Below, piece by piece: positions 43,836 to 53,259 of a stretch of DNA of 64,000 bases. The notes beneath the pieces were generated by a model. It ran no database searches, was not told the origin of the DNA, and saw only the letters and a list, made by a program, of their open reading frames with translations. Position numbers and translations under genes: made by a program. Where the stretch lies: the NCBI GenBank assembly GCA_964519955.1, contig CAZFLM010000001.1, forward strand, positions 124,001-188,000. The letters run 5' to 3'. Within the stretch, counting starts at the first letter, position 1. The number at the start of each line of letters is the position of its first letter. The DNA is from CAZFLM01 sp964519955. GTDB lineage: Bacteria; Armatimonadota; Chthonomonadetes; Chthonomonadales; CAJBBX01.

Positions 43836-46367
43836 ATGCCGCTCAGCGCACCGCCCCCGCCTCCGCCGCCCACCATCGTGCTCACGGCCAGCCCGCGCGA
43901 GCAGCCCATCCACCGCGGAACGGCCGCGCCCGCCGATGCCTTCGCGTCCGGCAAGCCGTGCGTGTTCGCCGGCGAGGCCCGGCCGGGCGAGTTCTACGTG
44001 TTCCAGGTGGGAGTGTGCGCGCGGGAACGCGTGGGCCCGCTGCGGATGCGCTTCTCGACGCTCAAGAGCGCCAGCGGCAGCATCCCGTCCGGCGCGCTGC
44101 GCTGCATCAGCCTCGGGGGCATCGGGCCGGACGGCAAGCGCTTCGGCAAGAGCGTCAGCGCGGAGGCCGGCATCGTGACGCCGCTCTGGGTCGGCGTCGA
44201 TGTACCCGCCGATGCCCGCGGCGACTACGCCGGCACGCTGACCGTCGCGAGCGACACGCCGGCCGCGCGCGCGTCACTGAAGCTGCTGCTCACCGTCGCC
44301 GGCGACCCGGTGGCCGACCACGGAGCCGGCAGCGCCGCGAGCCTCGCCCGCCTGCGTTGGCTGGATTCCGCCGCAGGCGAGGGCCCCGCGCCGACCGCTC
44401 CCTTCACGCCGGTCACGGTTTGGGGTCGGCGCATCGGCGTCGTGGGGCGCGAGATCGAGGTGGGCGCCGATGGGCTGGTCGCGGGCATCCTCAGCCGGTT
44501 CTCGCCCAGCAACACGCGCGTGCTCGACACCGGCAGGCAGGTCCTGGCCGCGCCGATGCGGTTCGTGGTCGAGACGGCGAGCGGCCCGGTGAGCCTCCGC
44601 CCGGCGGGAGCGCGCGTGCGCCACACGGCCACTGGCGCGCGCTGGACCTCGCGCCTGGACGGCGGCGGCCTGCGCGTGGACGTGACCGGCGCGATGGACT
44701 TCACCGGCTCGGGCGAGGTGCGGCTCCGCGTCACGGCGCTCGAGGCGCTCGACGCCGCCGACATGCGGCTGGAGGTGCCATACCGGGAGGACGCCGCGCG
44801 GTTCTTCATGGGCCTGAACAAGCAGGGAGGCGTCCGGCCGGCTTCGCACTCGTGGCGCTGGAACACCGAGAAGCGGCAGGACTGCTGGTGGATGGGCGAC
44901 GTGAACGCAGGACTGATGCTGCGCCTCAAGGACGCGGCCTATGTGCGCCCACCCGTCAACATCTACTACCACTTCCGCCCGCTGAAGCTGCCTGCCTCGT
45001 GGGGCAACGGCGGCGCCGGTAGCGTGTCGTTCGAGGCGCCGAGCAGGGGCGTGGTGACGGTCAGTGCCTCATCCGGCCTGCGCAAGCTGGCTCGCGGCGA
45101 GACGCTGGACTTCGTGTTCGAGTTCTACGCGACGCCGTTCCGCTGCATCGACACGGAGAAGCAGTGGTCGGTTCGGTTCGCGCACCTTGGCGGCATGGAC
45201 CGCAAGCCCATCGACCGCACGATCGACACCGCGGACCCGGTGCATGGACCCAATGTCGTCAACGTCCACCACGCGAGCCTGTTCAGCCCGTTCATCAACT
45301 ACCCGTACGCGGATGCCTCCTTCCCGCTGCTGCAGGACCTGGTGAAGCGGGCCCATGCGCGCGGGGTGCGCCTGCGGATCTACTACACCACGCGCGAGAT
45401 CACGCACAACATGCCGGAGCTGCTGCCGCTGCACTCGCTCGATGGAGAGGTCATCCTCCCGGGCCCCGGCAAGGACGCCAAGACGCTGCTCCACCCGAAC
45501 GGGCCGCACCCGTGGCTCGTCGAGAACCTGCGCGAGGACTTCGTGCCGGCGTGGGTCGCGGAAATCGGCGCGCCGTACGGCAAGCTCGACCTGTCGGTCA
45601 TCACCAACCCGGACTCGCGATGGAACAACTACTACATCGAGGGGCTCCGGTGGCTGGTGGACAAGGCGGACATCGACGGCGTCTACATCGACGACACCGC
45701 GCTCGACGCGGGCAGTCTCCAGCGCGCGCGCCGCATCCTGGACAGCCGCCCCGGCCGGCTCATCGACTTCCACACGTGGAACCACTACAACGAGTGGGCC
45801 GGCTGGGCAAGCAACCTGAACATCTACGCCGAGCTGCTGCCGTACATCGATCGCCTGTGGATCGGGGAGGGCTTCAGCGCAAAGGACGCGGCGTGGGACT
45901 TCTGGCTGGTCGAGATGTCCGGCCTCCCGTTCGGGCTGATGAGCGAGATGCTCGACGGGCCGACGCCGTGGAAGGGCATGCTCTACGGCGAGACCGCGCG
46001 CCAGGCCTACTCCGGCGACAACACGGCCATGTGGAAGGTGTGGGATGAGTTCGGCATCCAGGGCTCGGAGATGGCGGGCTTCTATGCCGCCGACTGCCCC
46101 GTACGCACCGACAACCCCGACGTACGCGCCACGGTCTACCGCAAGCCCGGCCGCGTCCTCGTTGCGCTGGGCAGTTGGGCCAAGGAGCCGGCCTCGGTGC
46201 GCCTGCAGGTGGACTGGGCGAAGCTGGGCATCGACCCGGCCAAGGCCCGCCTCCACGCCCCCGCCATGAGCGGCATGCAGGACGAGCACACGTGGTCGCC
46301 AGGTGAGGCGATCCCCATCGAGCCGTGCAAGGGGTGGATGCTGGTGCTGGAAGCCGGGCAGCGATAG
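43836..46367 (+). CDS. Large TIM-barrel glycosidase-like protein of unassigned family
   Basis: This 843-residue protein opens with a proline run and no signal peptide. Residues about 20-420 are beta-rich. Residues about 460-740 look like a (beta/alpha)8 barrel: FPLLQDLVKRAHARGVRLRI, then DLSVITNPDSRWNNYYI, then KADIDGVYIDDTALD whose Asp pair resembles the nucleophile strand of clan GH-D-like enzymes, and IDRLWIGEGFS. A C-terminal beta-sandwich follows. It resembles large bacterial glycoside hydrolase domain proteins of DUF6067 type, but I cannot assign a substrate. The ATG at 43836 has AAGGAG 9 nt upstream. It is divergent from the GH95-like gene, and shared control is likely. Confidence 0.75.
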   Translation: MPLSAPPPPPPPTIVLTASPREQPIHRGTAAPADAFASGKPCVFAGEARPGEFYVFQVGVCARERVGPLRMRFSTLKSASGSIPSGALRCISLGGIGPDGKRFGKSVSAEAGIVTPLWVGVDVPADARGDYAGTLTVASDTPAARASLKLLLTVAGDPVADHGAGSAASLARLRWLDSAAGEGPAPTAPFTPVTVWGRRIGVVGREIEVGADGLVAGILSRFSPSNTRVLDTGRQVLAAPMRFVVETASGPVSLRPAGARVRHTATGARWTSRLDGGGLRVDVTGAMDFTGSGEVRLRVTALEALDAADMRLEVPYREDAARFFMGLNKQGGVRPASHSWRWNTEKRQDCWWMGDVNAGLMLRLKDAAYVRPPVNIYYHFRPLKLPASWGNGGAGSVSFEAPSRGVVTVSASSGLRKLARGETLDFVFEFYATPFRCIDTEKQWSVRFAHLGGMDRKPIDRTIDTADPVHGPNVVNVHHASLFSPFINYPYADASFPLLQDLVKRAHARGVRLRIYYTTREITHNMPELLPLHSLDGEVILPGPGKDAKTLLHPNGPHPWLVENLREDFVPAWVAEIGAPYGKLDLSVITNPDSRWNNYYIEGLRWLVDKADIDGVYIDDTALDAGSLQRARRILDSRPGRLIDFHTWNHYNEWAGWASNLNIYAELLPYIDRLWIGEGFSAKDAAWDFWLVEMSGLPFGLMSEMLDGPTPWKGMLYGETARQAYSGDNTAMWKVWDEFGIQGSEMAGFYAADCPVRTDNPDVRATVYRKPGRVLVALGSWAKEPASVRLQVDWAKLGIDPAKARLHAPAMSGMQDEHTWSPGEAIPIEPCKGWMLVLEAGQR

Positions 46368-46430
46368 CCGGGTGCGGGGGTGCGTGCCGCGGCGCGCGCT
46401 AGCTTGGATGATGCCCGAGTGCTGTGGTGT

Positions 46431-46450
46431 GATGGGCCTCCGTGCCCGCC
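46431..46450. repeat. Intergenic hairpin repeat (family A, diverged)
   Basis: GATGGGC faces GCCCGCC around CTCCGT, with one mismatch and one G-T pair. It lies 63 bp after the stop of the gene ending at 46367. Confidence 0.65.
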
Positions 46451-46575
46451 CACAGTGACCCATGGGTGAGTCAGGCCAGACGGCTGTGGGCGCCGGTACC
46501 GTGACGCATGCCTACTCGGCGGCCGCACCACCGGGCGGGCCGCCGAACTGCCGATCCTGATGGGGAGCGAAGACG

Positions 46576-47619
46576 ATGCTAGTCCGATGCCTCAGTGGCG
46601 CTGCCGGGCTCGGCGCGGCTCTTGCGCTGGTTCAGCCCGCCGCGCCGGCAGGACGTGCGGAGCACGAGGCCCGCCATCGTGGCCCTGCGGCGGTGGTGTC
46701 CGATCAGAGCCGCGCATGGGTTGTCGACGTGGGCAAGCGGCACGCGGAGAGAGTGCTCCGGCAGTACGATGGAATGGAGGTGCTCCAGGGCAGGAGGCGG
46801 GTGTACGTGTCGGCCCATACCAACCGTCCGGCAGCCACCGCCTGGTTCACCTACTCGCCGACCGACCGACGATGGCAGCGCCTCCCGCGCATGGCAGAAG
46901 GTGCGGACGTGGTCCGGGCCGCCGACCATCTGGTCGAGTTATCGCGTGAGCGTGGCGGCCTGAAGCTGCGGATGTGGGCCGCCGATGGTCGCCTCGTCAG
47001 GGAGGTCCGGGTAGCTCAGAGCCCTCATGTGTTCGCCAGCGACTTCAGGCTGTTCGGTTGGTCACGGAGCGACCGCAGGTTCCTGGCCGGCTGCCGGACG
47101 AAGCTGCTCGCCATCGGGATGGATGGCCAGGTGCATGTCGTCCGCGACATGAGAGAGGCAGATCCAACGGTCGAGAGGCGCATGGGGCTGGTAAACGCGG
47201 TCGTCATCGACGGGTCCGGCCGCAACGTCGCGGTCGGCGTGGACGCCGGCGGCGGACGTCACCTGCTCCTGCTGTCCACCCGCGGGGTGCGGGGCCTTGG
47301 CGATGCCAGGGTCGTGGCACGATCTCGCGACCTGTGGTTCATCGCTCCAGCGGCGTTCAGCCCGGATGGGCGCCACCTCGCGCTCACCGCGCAGCCGGAC
47401 TTCTCGCACCAGCACGTGTACATCATGCGGATGCCGGGAGGCCGCATCGCGTCGCCTACCGCGTGGGCCAAGGACAGCACGTTCGACGCCCCTGTATGGG
47501 TGTCCAGCACGCGCCTGGTCGCGCTGCGCCACGAACGCGCCCAGAAGGGCCCGCGCACAGAGGTGTGGGAGATGCGAACCAGTGGCGGGCGCGCGCGTCT
47601 GCTGACCGCGGCGCCTTAG
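46576..47619 (+). CDS. Exported WD40/TolB-like beta-propeller protein
   Basis: This 347-residue protein has a signal-peptide-like start (LSGAAGLGAALALVQPAAPAG). Repeating beta-propeller blades include SPTDRRWQRLPRM, SRSDRRFLAGCRTKLLAI, DGSGRNVAVGVDAGGGRHLLLL and AFSPDGRHLALTAQPDFSHQH. Such propellers usually bind partners rather than catalyse. No enzyme motif is visible and I cannot assign a role. The ATG follows GGGGAG at 8 nt. It stands between a hairpin (46431) and the convergent GH43-like gene. Confidence 0.7.
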   Translation: MLVRCLSGAAGLGAALALVQPAAPAGRAEHEARHRGPAAVVSDQSRAWVVDVGKRHAERVLRQYDGMEVLQGRRRVYVSAHTNRPAATAWFTYSPTDRRWQRLPRMAEGADVVRAADHLVELSRERGGLKLRMWAADGRLVREVRVAQSPHVFASDFRLFGWSRSDRRFLAGCRTKLLAIGMDGQVHVVRDMREADPTVERRMGLVNAVVIDGSGRNVAVGVDAGGGRHLLLLSTRGVRGLGDARVVARSRDLWFIAPAAFSPDGRHLALTAQPDFSHQHVYIMRMPGGRIASPTAWAKDSTFDAPVWVSSTRLVALRHERAQKGPRTEVWEMRTSGGRARLLTAAP

Positions 47620-47763
47620 GAGCGGCGGACCGTATGGCAACTCACCCAGCGCACGCAGCGCCAACGAGGCCGCCTGCAGGTGGGCCGGGCGAAGCCGGCG
47701 GCGCGGCCACCCCATCCGCAAACCAGCCGAACCAGCTACCTCGGAGCGTGGCGGCTCCTGGAG

Positions 47764-47822
47764 GGTGGCGCTCCGTCGCCACCGCGTGGGGCCCGAACGA
47801 CCGGTCGGCACGGAGGCCGACC
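47764..47822. repeat. Two intergenic hairpin repeats (family A)
   Basis: 47764-47783 has GGTGGCG/CGCCACC arms with loop CTCCGT. 47803-47822 has GGTCGGC/GCCGACC arms with loop ACGGAG. The gap 47620-47935 (316 bp) between convergent genes has no gene. Apart from these it holds a short GCCCCC tandem run near 47909-47935. Confidence 0.85.
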
Positions 47823-47935
47823 CTCCAGGTCCCGGGCCGAACGCTCGCATCCGTTCGTGCGGTTGCGGCCGCACCCATGCGACGATGTGAGCGCACGCAC
47901 GTCGTCGGCGCCCGCCCCCGCCCCCGCCCGCCGCC

Positions 47936-49987
47936 TCATTGCAGCGCTTCGAGGCAGTCCACGGGCAGCGCGCGGCCGTCGAGGCCGGTGACGACCAGCG
48001 CGTGGAAGCCGTCGGCGATGCGGGTGCGCTCCAGGACGACCGCCGAGGCCGACGCCGGGCCCGAGAGGTCGATCTCGCCGAGCGCCACGCCGTCCAGCTT
48101 CACCGCGCAGCGCCCGTAGTCGGGGCCCTTGGGCAGCCAGAGGCGGAAGCCGGAGCCGCGGAAGTTCCACTTCACCCGCTCCTTCGGGTTCCGGCAGGCT
48201 GCACCAACCCCGAAGCGCCAGGACGGCCCGGCCACCTTGTCGTAGGCAGACTCGGCAACCCCTGCGCCCGAAATCGCCTCGCTGTACAGCCACGAGTGCA
48301 CCGCGCGCCGCGGGACCCCGGCCACCGTCAGCTTGTCCACCACCAGGTTGGTGCCCGCCTCCAGCAGCAGCCCCAGCGGCCCCTCCTCCGACGGGAGCGC
48401 GCCGGCCCAGACCCGCTGACCGCCGATGGTCACCGCTGCGCGCCCCGCACCCACCCGCACGCGGATCGTCCGGCGCTCGGCAGGCGACAGCGGGCCCTCC
48501 GCGTGCACGGTGGCCTCGGGCGTGTCATTCGCCTCGATGAGGCGCCACCGGTCCTTCGTCAGCTCCAGCGCTCGATGGCGGGTCCAGCTCAGCGTGTGCG
48601 GGCGGCCATCCGCGCGCCCCTCGGCGCCCAGCGGCATGCGGCAGGCCCACGCCAACCGGGCCGTGCCGGACCGCAGGACAACCTGCGCCTCCAGGTCGAA
48701 CGCGCCGTACGCCGCCCGGGTCAGCGTGATCGTGCGTCCCGCGTGGGCTGTCACCGTGAAGCCGGACTTGCGCAGGGGCTGTCTCCACGGTCGCGCCGCC
48801 ATACCGATGGTGCCGACACCGCCGTCGGCATCGCGCGAGGGATAGAGGGTGCGCAGCGTGCCGTCGCTGTCGACGCGCGCGGCCAGCGCCTGCCCCCAGA
48901 TGCCATACGCCTCGTGAGGAACGGGCTCCGAGTGCCAGGCCGAGCCGTGCTGCCACACCTCCCAGGAGTCGCGCTCGTGCGCCTTCTCGATCGGAGCGCG
49001 CATGATGACCTGGAAGTTCCGGTTCAGGCCCACTGACGTCCGCGCGTCGTAGACGTAGCCGCCATCGGCGAACGCCGGGAACGCCTCGATGGGCGACGGG
49101 TAGTAGCGATCCCCTTCCAGGTCGGCGATCATCACGGGCTTGGACCACGGCCCCGCCGGGTCGACGGCAGTCATCGCAAACTGGCCCCAAGCGTAGTGGT
49201 CGCCGGAGTCCAGGTCCGTGATGACCAGCCAGTCGTTGGCCCGACGCACGAGCGAGGCAACGTACACCCGGCGGTAGCGCGTGCCAGGCCCGGCGATCTT
49301 CTGCCACTCCGAGGTGCGCAGGATCGGCGTCGGGTTGCGGTGGAACGGGCCCTCCGGCTTCTCCGCCCACGCATAGGCCATGCCGCTGTCCGCGCCGCCG
49401 GTGGGCGCCGAGGCATTGGCCCAGGTCGTGTTGGAGGTGCACCAGTCGTAGCACATGTGGTAGCGGCCGTCGTGGTACACCACGCACACGTCAGGCGCGA
49501 TGGGCGACGGGTAGGCATCGCCCTCGAACCGGAAGTCGGGATCGTCGAAGATGGGGCCCACGTGTTCCCACGTCTTGCCCTTGTCGGCCGAGCGGTACAC
49601 CTCGCAGTGCGTGGGCGGGCCGTCCTGCACGATCGCGTAGCCCTCGTAGTAGAAGCCAACGTAGGCATACCAGCGCCCCGACACGGGGTCGATGAGCAGC
49701 GAACCGTTCACGGGCCACTTCAGCGGCGCGGCGCCCTTGACGAAGGGGTTCCCAGATGCGCGGGTGAACGTGTCGAACGAGGGGTCGCCTAGGATCGGGT
49801 GGCGTATCCAGGCGTCGGCTGCGGCGCCCTGAGCGTAGTCGATCGTGGTGGCACGCTCGCCCGGCCGATGCCACAGGGGCGGCCACTGCGGCGCCACCAC
49901 GCCCGTCTTGCGCCCCTGCCCAACCGCCGGCAGCACCGCGAAGAGGCACACAGCAGCAGCGAACACCCCGACCGCCAGTTGCGACAT
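47936..49987 (-). CDS. Exported GH43-like beta-propeller protein with C-terminal sandwich modules
   Basis: This 683-residue protein has a signal peptide (residues 1-24, ending AVGQG). A propeller-like region of about 320 residues has blade motifs (SGRWYAYVGFYYEGYAI, GDAYPSPIAPDVCVVYHDGRYHMCY, YYPSPIEAFPAFADGGYVYDA) that recall GH43/GH117-type enzymes. A concanavalin-like region (about 440-560) and a small terminal beta-domain (WNFRGSGFRLWLPKGPDYG) follow. Acidic residues at blade starts (DAYPSP, DRYYPSPIE) could be catalytic, but I cannot assign a family with certainty. The ATG at 49987 follows a GGGGGG stretch at 5 nt. Confidence 0.72.
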   Translation of the reverse strand: MSQLAVGVFAAAVCLFAVLPAVGQGRKTGVVAPQWPPLWHRPGERATTIDYAQGAAADAWIRHPILGDPSFDTFTRASGNPFVKGAAPLKWPVNGSLLIDPVSGRWYAYVGFYYEGYAIVQDGPPTHCEVYRSADKGKTWEHVGPIFDDPDFRFEGDAYPSPIAPDVCVVYHDGRYHMCYDWCTSNTTWANASAPTGGADSGMAYAWAEKPEGPFHRNPTPILRTSEWQKIAGPGTRYRRVYVASLVRRANDWLVITDLDSGDHYAWGQFAMTAVDPAGPWSKPVMIADLEGDRYYPSPIEAFPAFADGGYVYDARTSVGLNRNFQVIMRAPIEKAHERDSWEVWQHGSAWHSEPVPHEAYGIWGQALAARVDSDGTLRTLYPSRDADGGVGTIGMAARPWRQPLRKSGFTVTAHAGRTITLTRAAYGAFDLEAQVVLRSGTARLAWACRMPLGAEGRADGRPHTLSWTRHRALELTKDRWRLIEANDTPEATVHAEGPLSPAERRTIRVRVGAGRAAVTIGGQRVWAGALPSEEGPLGLLLEAGTNLVVDKLTVAGVPRRAVHSWLYSEAISGAGVAESAYDKVAGPSWRFGVGAACRNPKERVKWNFRGSGFRLWLPKGPDYGRCAVKLDGVALGEIDLSGPASASAVVLERTRIADGFHALVVTGLDGRALPVDCLEALQ

Positions 49988-50182
49988 ACCGACCCCCCAG
50001 TGAGAACGATGCCACCCCGTTCGTGGCCGGGGCGCACGATCCCTGCCTCGCAGCCAGGCGTTCGGGCACGTTGGCGAGGAGGGGGGGCGGAGGGCCGGCG
50101 AGTGGATTCGCGCCTGAGCACGGCACAAAGTCCGCCGCCGCGGACTTAAACGACCACGGCGGCGCACACGCCCACGCTACGT

Positions 50183-50203
50183 CCCCTCCCGCGTCGGGAG
50201 GGG
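50183..50203 (-). terminator. Stem-loop downstream of the nuo operon
   Basis: CCCCTCCCG pairs perfectly with CGGGAGGGG around CGT, followed by a small GGCC-GAA-GGCC stem. It lies 40 nt beyond the nuoN stop. No T tract follows on the minus strand. It resembles REP-type hairpins seen in other phyla and differs from family A. Confidence 0.5.
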
Positions 50204-50242
50204 TGGCCGAAGGCCGGGGTAGGTCGCCGTGGCGTCGCGACC

Positions 50243-51706
50243 CTACGGCGTGGCCGGCGGTGGGCTGGGAGGGCTCTGGTACGCCGCGGCCTCGGCAGCG
50301 TCGCCGATGACGACCCAGGGGCGCGGGTAGATCCCGATGGCCAGGACCGCCGCAACGCAGATCGCGATCGCCCAACCGAGCGGGCGCGCCACCGGCATCC
50401 GGCGGTCGTCCTCCGGGTCGCGGATGTACACCTGCAGCGCGACCATGAGGTAGTAGTACAGCGCGATCACGCTGGTCAGCACGCCGACGCCGACCAGCGC
50501 GAGCTGGCCACCCTCCCAGCCCGCCGCGAAGAGGTAGAGCTTGCCGACGAAGCCGGCAAGGGGCGGGATGCCTCCGAGCGAGAAGAGCACCACGAGCGCG
50601 GCGAAGGCCAGCAGAGGCGAGCGCTTGTGCAGCCCGCGCAGCGCGTCGATCCGGTCCGAACCCGTCGCCTGCTGCACGGCCTCGACCAGGAGGAACCCGG
50701 CCACATTGGTGAAGCCGTAGAGGAACATGTACAGCCAGACCGCGCTCACCCCGTGCGTGTCGGGTCCGGCGGCGATGGCGATCAGGATGTACCCGGCCTG
50801 GGCGATGCCGGAGTAGGCCAGCAGGCGCTTCAGGTTCGTCTGCGCGATGGCCACCAGGTTGCCCACCACCATCGACAGCACCGCCAGCGCCACGATCATG
50901 GGGATCCAGCGGTGCGCGTGCACGGTGAGGGACGTGACGAGGAAGCGGATGATCGCGGCGAATGCGGCGGTCTTGGACGCCGTCGAGAGGAACGCGGCGA
51001 CGGTGCTGGGCGCGCCCTCGTAGACGTCCGGCGCCCACAGGTGGAAGGGCACCGCGGACATCTTGAACGCCAGGCCGCCAATGACGAAGACCACGCCCAG
51101 GCAGAGCGCGATGGTGGACGGGCCGCCGGTCAGGCCGGCGCATGCCTCCGCCACCACCCCAAAGTCGGTCCCGTGCGCCACTCCGTAGATGATGCTCATG
51201 CCGTAGAGCAGGATGGCTGACGCAACTGCCCCGAGCACGAAGAGCTTCATCGCGGCCTCGGCCGAGCGGCGATCCCGCTTCGCGATGCCCACCAGCGTGT
51301 AGAGGCACATGGTGGACAGCTCGACCCCGATGTACATGGGCAGCAGCCCGCCCGAGCACGCCACGAGCATCATCCCCATCGCGCTGAAGGTCAGCAGCGA
51401 GTAGTACTCCCCCGCGAACTTCATGCGCCCCTCGCCGGCCGTCGAACCCAGCGCGACGAGCGCGATGATGCTGAGGATGATGGTGTCGAACGCGCGCGAG
51501 AAACCGTCGAAGCGCAGGGAGCCGGCCCCCGTCAGCGAGTCCGGCGCGCCCCAGTCGAGCAGCAGGGCCAGCAGCGCGCCCGCCACCGTCAGCCAGCCGA
51601 GCAGCGGAATCCGGCGCCGGTAGGGCAGCGTGTCAAGGAGCATGACCACGGCCGCCACGGTGGCCAGCGCGATGTACGGCGCGAAGGGGCGCAGGTCGGT
51701 GATCAT
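50243..51706 (-). CDS. nuoN: NADH-quinone oxidoreductase subunit N
   Basis: This 487-residue membrane subunit is one of the three antiporter-like proton-pumping subunits of complex I. About 14 hydrophobic helices are visible. Family motifs are GVELSTMCLYTLVG, with the conserved Glu in the fifth helix region, and FKMSAVPFHLWAPDVYEGAPS with the conserved Lys and Pro. NLKRLLAYSGIAQAGY is also present. It ends with a short proline-rich tail. Its ATG overlaps the nuoM stop by 4 nt (ATGA), showing translational coupling. It is the last gene of the operon, and a stem-loop lies 40 nt downstream. Confidence 0.96.
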   Translation of the reverse strand: MITDLRPFAPYIALATVAAVVMLLDTLPYRRRIPLLGWLTVAGALLALLLDWGAPDSLTGAGSLRFDGFSRAFDTIILSIIALVALGSTAGEGRMKFAGEYYSLLTFSAMGMMLVACSGGLLPMYIGVELSTMCLYTLVGIAKRDRRSAEAAMKLFVLGAVASAILLYGMSIIYGVAHGTDFGVVAEACAGLTGGPSTIALCLGVVFVIGGLAFKMSAVPFHLWAPDVYEGAPSTVAAFLSTASKTAAFAAIIRFLVTSLTVHAHRWIPMIVALAVLSMVVGNLVAIAQTNLKRLLAYSGIAQAGYILIAIAAGPDTHGVSAVWLYMFLYGFTNVAGFLLVEAVQQATGSDRIDALRGLHKRSPLLAFAALVVLFSLGGIPPLAGFVGKLYLFAAGWEGGQLALVGVGVLTSVIALYYYLMVALQVYIRDPEDDRRMPVARPLGWAIAICVAAVLAIGIYPRPWVVIGDAAEAAAYQSPPSPPPATP

Positions 51707-53259
51707 GGGTTGGCCTGCCTGTCGTCGGCGGTGACGGCTGCGGTCGTGGGGCCGGGCGGAGGCGCGGGCAGGGGCGATGCGGCGATCTGCCGCACGGCGG
51801 GCATGCCGCGCAGCCCGACATCGACCAGGGTCGCCAGCGTCCGCGGCACGATGCCGAAGAACAGCACGAGCGAGGCCAGCGCGGTGATGGCGATCCACTC
51901 CGTCGTGCGCGCGTCGCGCAGGCCCGGGTAGTCGTCCGGGCGGAACGGACCGAGCAGGATCTTCTGGATCATGCGAAGCACGTAGGCGGCCGTCACCACG
52001 ATGCCGGTCACCGAGATGAGCGCCAGGACCGGATACGTGAGCCACATGCCGTAGAACACCAGGAACTCAGCGATGAAGCCGAACGTCGCGGGCAGGCCGA
52101 ACGATGACAGGCCGCCGATGGTCATGCAGATCGCCACGCCCGGCATCACCTTCGCGAACCCGCCCATGGCCGGAATGCTGCGCGTGTGCGACTTCTCGTA
52201 GACGAGGCCGACGATGGCGAACATGAGGCCGGTCATCATGCCGTGCGCCACCATCTGCAGCACCGCGCCGTTCACGCCGATCGAGTTCATCGAGGCCAGC
52301 CCCAGCATCACCACGCCCATGTGGCTCACGCTGGAGTAGGCGATGACGTACTTCAGGTCGGTCTGGCCCATCGCGCAGAACGCGCCGTAGACGATGTTGA
52401 TAGTGGCAATGAGAGCCATCACGAACGACCACTCTACCGCGCCGTCCGGCAGCATCCCGAGGCCCATGCGCAGCACGCCGTAGGCGCCGAGCTTCATCAG
52501 CACGCCGGCGTGGAGCATGGAGACGGCAGTCGGCGCCGAGGCGTGCCCGTCCGGCGACCAGGTGTGCAGCGGCCAGATGCCGGCGAGGACGCCGAAGCCG
52601 ACGTACACCGCCAGGAACACCCAGCGCTGGAAGAGCGGCGAGTAACGGCGCGCCTCGATGACACCCATGTCGAACGTGTGCGGCGTGCCGTGAGCGAAGA
52701 ACGCCAGGATCGCCAGCAGCACGAGCGCGCTGCCCGCCAGAAGCATGATGGTCAGCTTCATGGCGGAGTACTCCTTGGTCTTGCCCTTCGTGCTCGTGCC
52801 CCACACGCCGATCAGCAGGTACATCGGCAGGACCGAGATCTCGAAGAACAGGAAGAGGAAGAAGAGGTCGCGCGCCACGAACACCCCGAACACCCCGCCG
52901 ACGAGCAGGAGCAGCAGCGCCAGGAACTCCTTGGTGCGGTTCTGCTGCGTCCACGAGGCGAACACGCCCGCCGTGATGATGATGGAGGTCAGCAGGACGA
53001 GGGCCACGCTGGTGCCGTCGGCGGCGACGCTGTACGCGATGCCGAGGCTGGGCACCCACTCGACGCGGTGGGCGAACTGGAAGCCCCCGGCGACGCGGTC
53101 GTAGGCAACGCACGCGTAGACGGCTGGCGGCAGTGTGAGGGCCGCGCCAAGGAGCGACACGAGGCGGATCAGCAGGCCGTGCTCTGCCGGAACCAGCAGC
53201 ACTACCACGCTCGCGACCAGTGGCGAGAGCACGATGAACGTCAGGAGGTACTGGCTCAT
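51703..53259 (-). CDS. nuoM: NADH-quinone oxidoreductase subunit M
   Basis: This 518-residue antiporter-like proton-pumping subunit of complex I has FFEISVLPMYLLIGVWG with the conserved Glu, the helix carrying WPLHTWSPDGHASAPTAVSMLHAGVLMKLGAYG, and DLKYVIAYSSVSHMG. Length is as usual. The ATG at 53259 overlaps the nuoL stop (ATGA), and its own stop overlaps the nuoN start, so L, M and N form one translationally coupled block. In-frame codons upstream of the ATG lie inside nuoL and are not used. The C-terminus is a Pro/Ala-rich cytoplasmic tail. Confidence 0.96.
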   Translation of the reverse strand: MSQYLLTFIVLSPLVASVVVLLVPAEHGLLIRLVSLLGAALTLPPAVYACVAYDRVAGGFQFAHRVEWVPSLGIAYSVAADGTSVALVLLTSIIITAGVFASWTQQNRTKEFLALLLLLVGGVFGVFVARDLFFLFLFFEISVLPMYLLIGVWGTSTKGKTKEYSAMKLTIMLLAGSALVLLAILAFFAHGTPHTFDMGVIEARRYSPLFQRWVFLAVYVGFGVLAGIWPLHTWSPDGHASAPTAVSMLHAGVLMKLGAYGVLRMGLGMLPDGAVEWSFVMALIATINIVYGAFCAMGQTDLKYVIAYSSVSHMGVVMLGLASMNSIGVNGAVLQMVAHGMMTGLMFAIVGLVYEKSHTRSIPAMGGFAKVMPGVAICMTIGGLSSFGLPATFGFIAEFLVFYGMWLTYPVLALISVTGIVVTAAYVLRMIQKILLGPFRPDDYPGLRDARTTEWIAITALASLVLFFGIVPRTLATLVDVGLRGMPAVRQIAASPLPAPPPGPTTAAVTADDRQANP

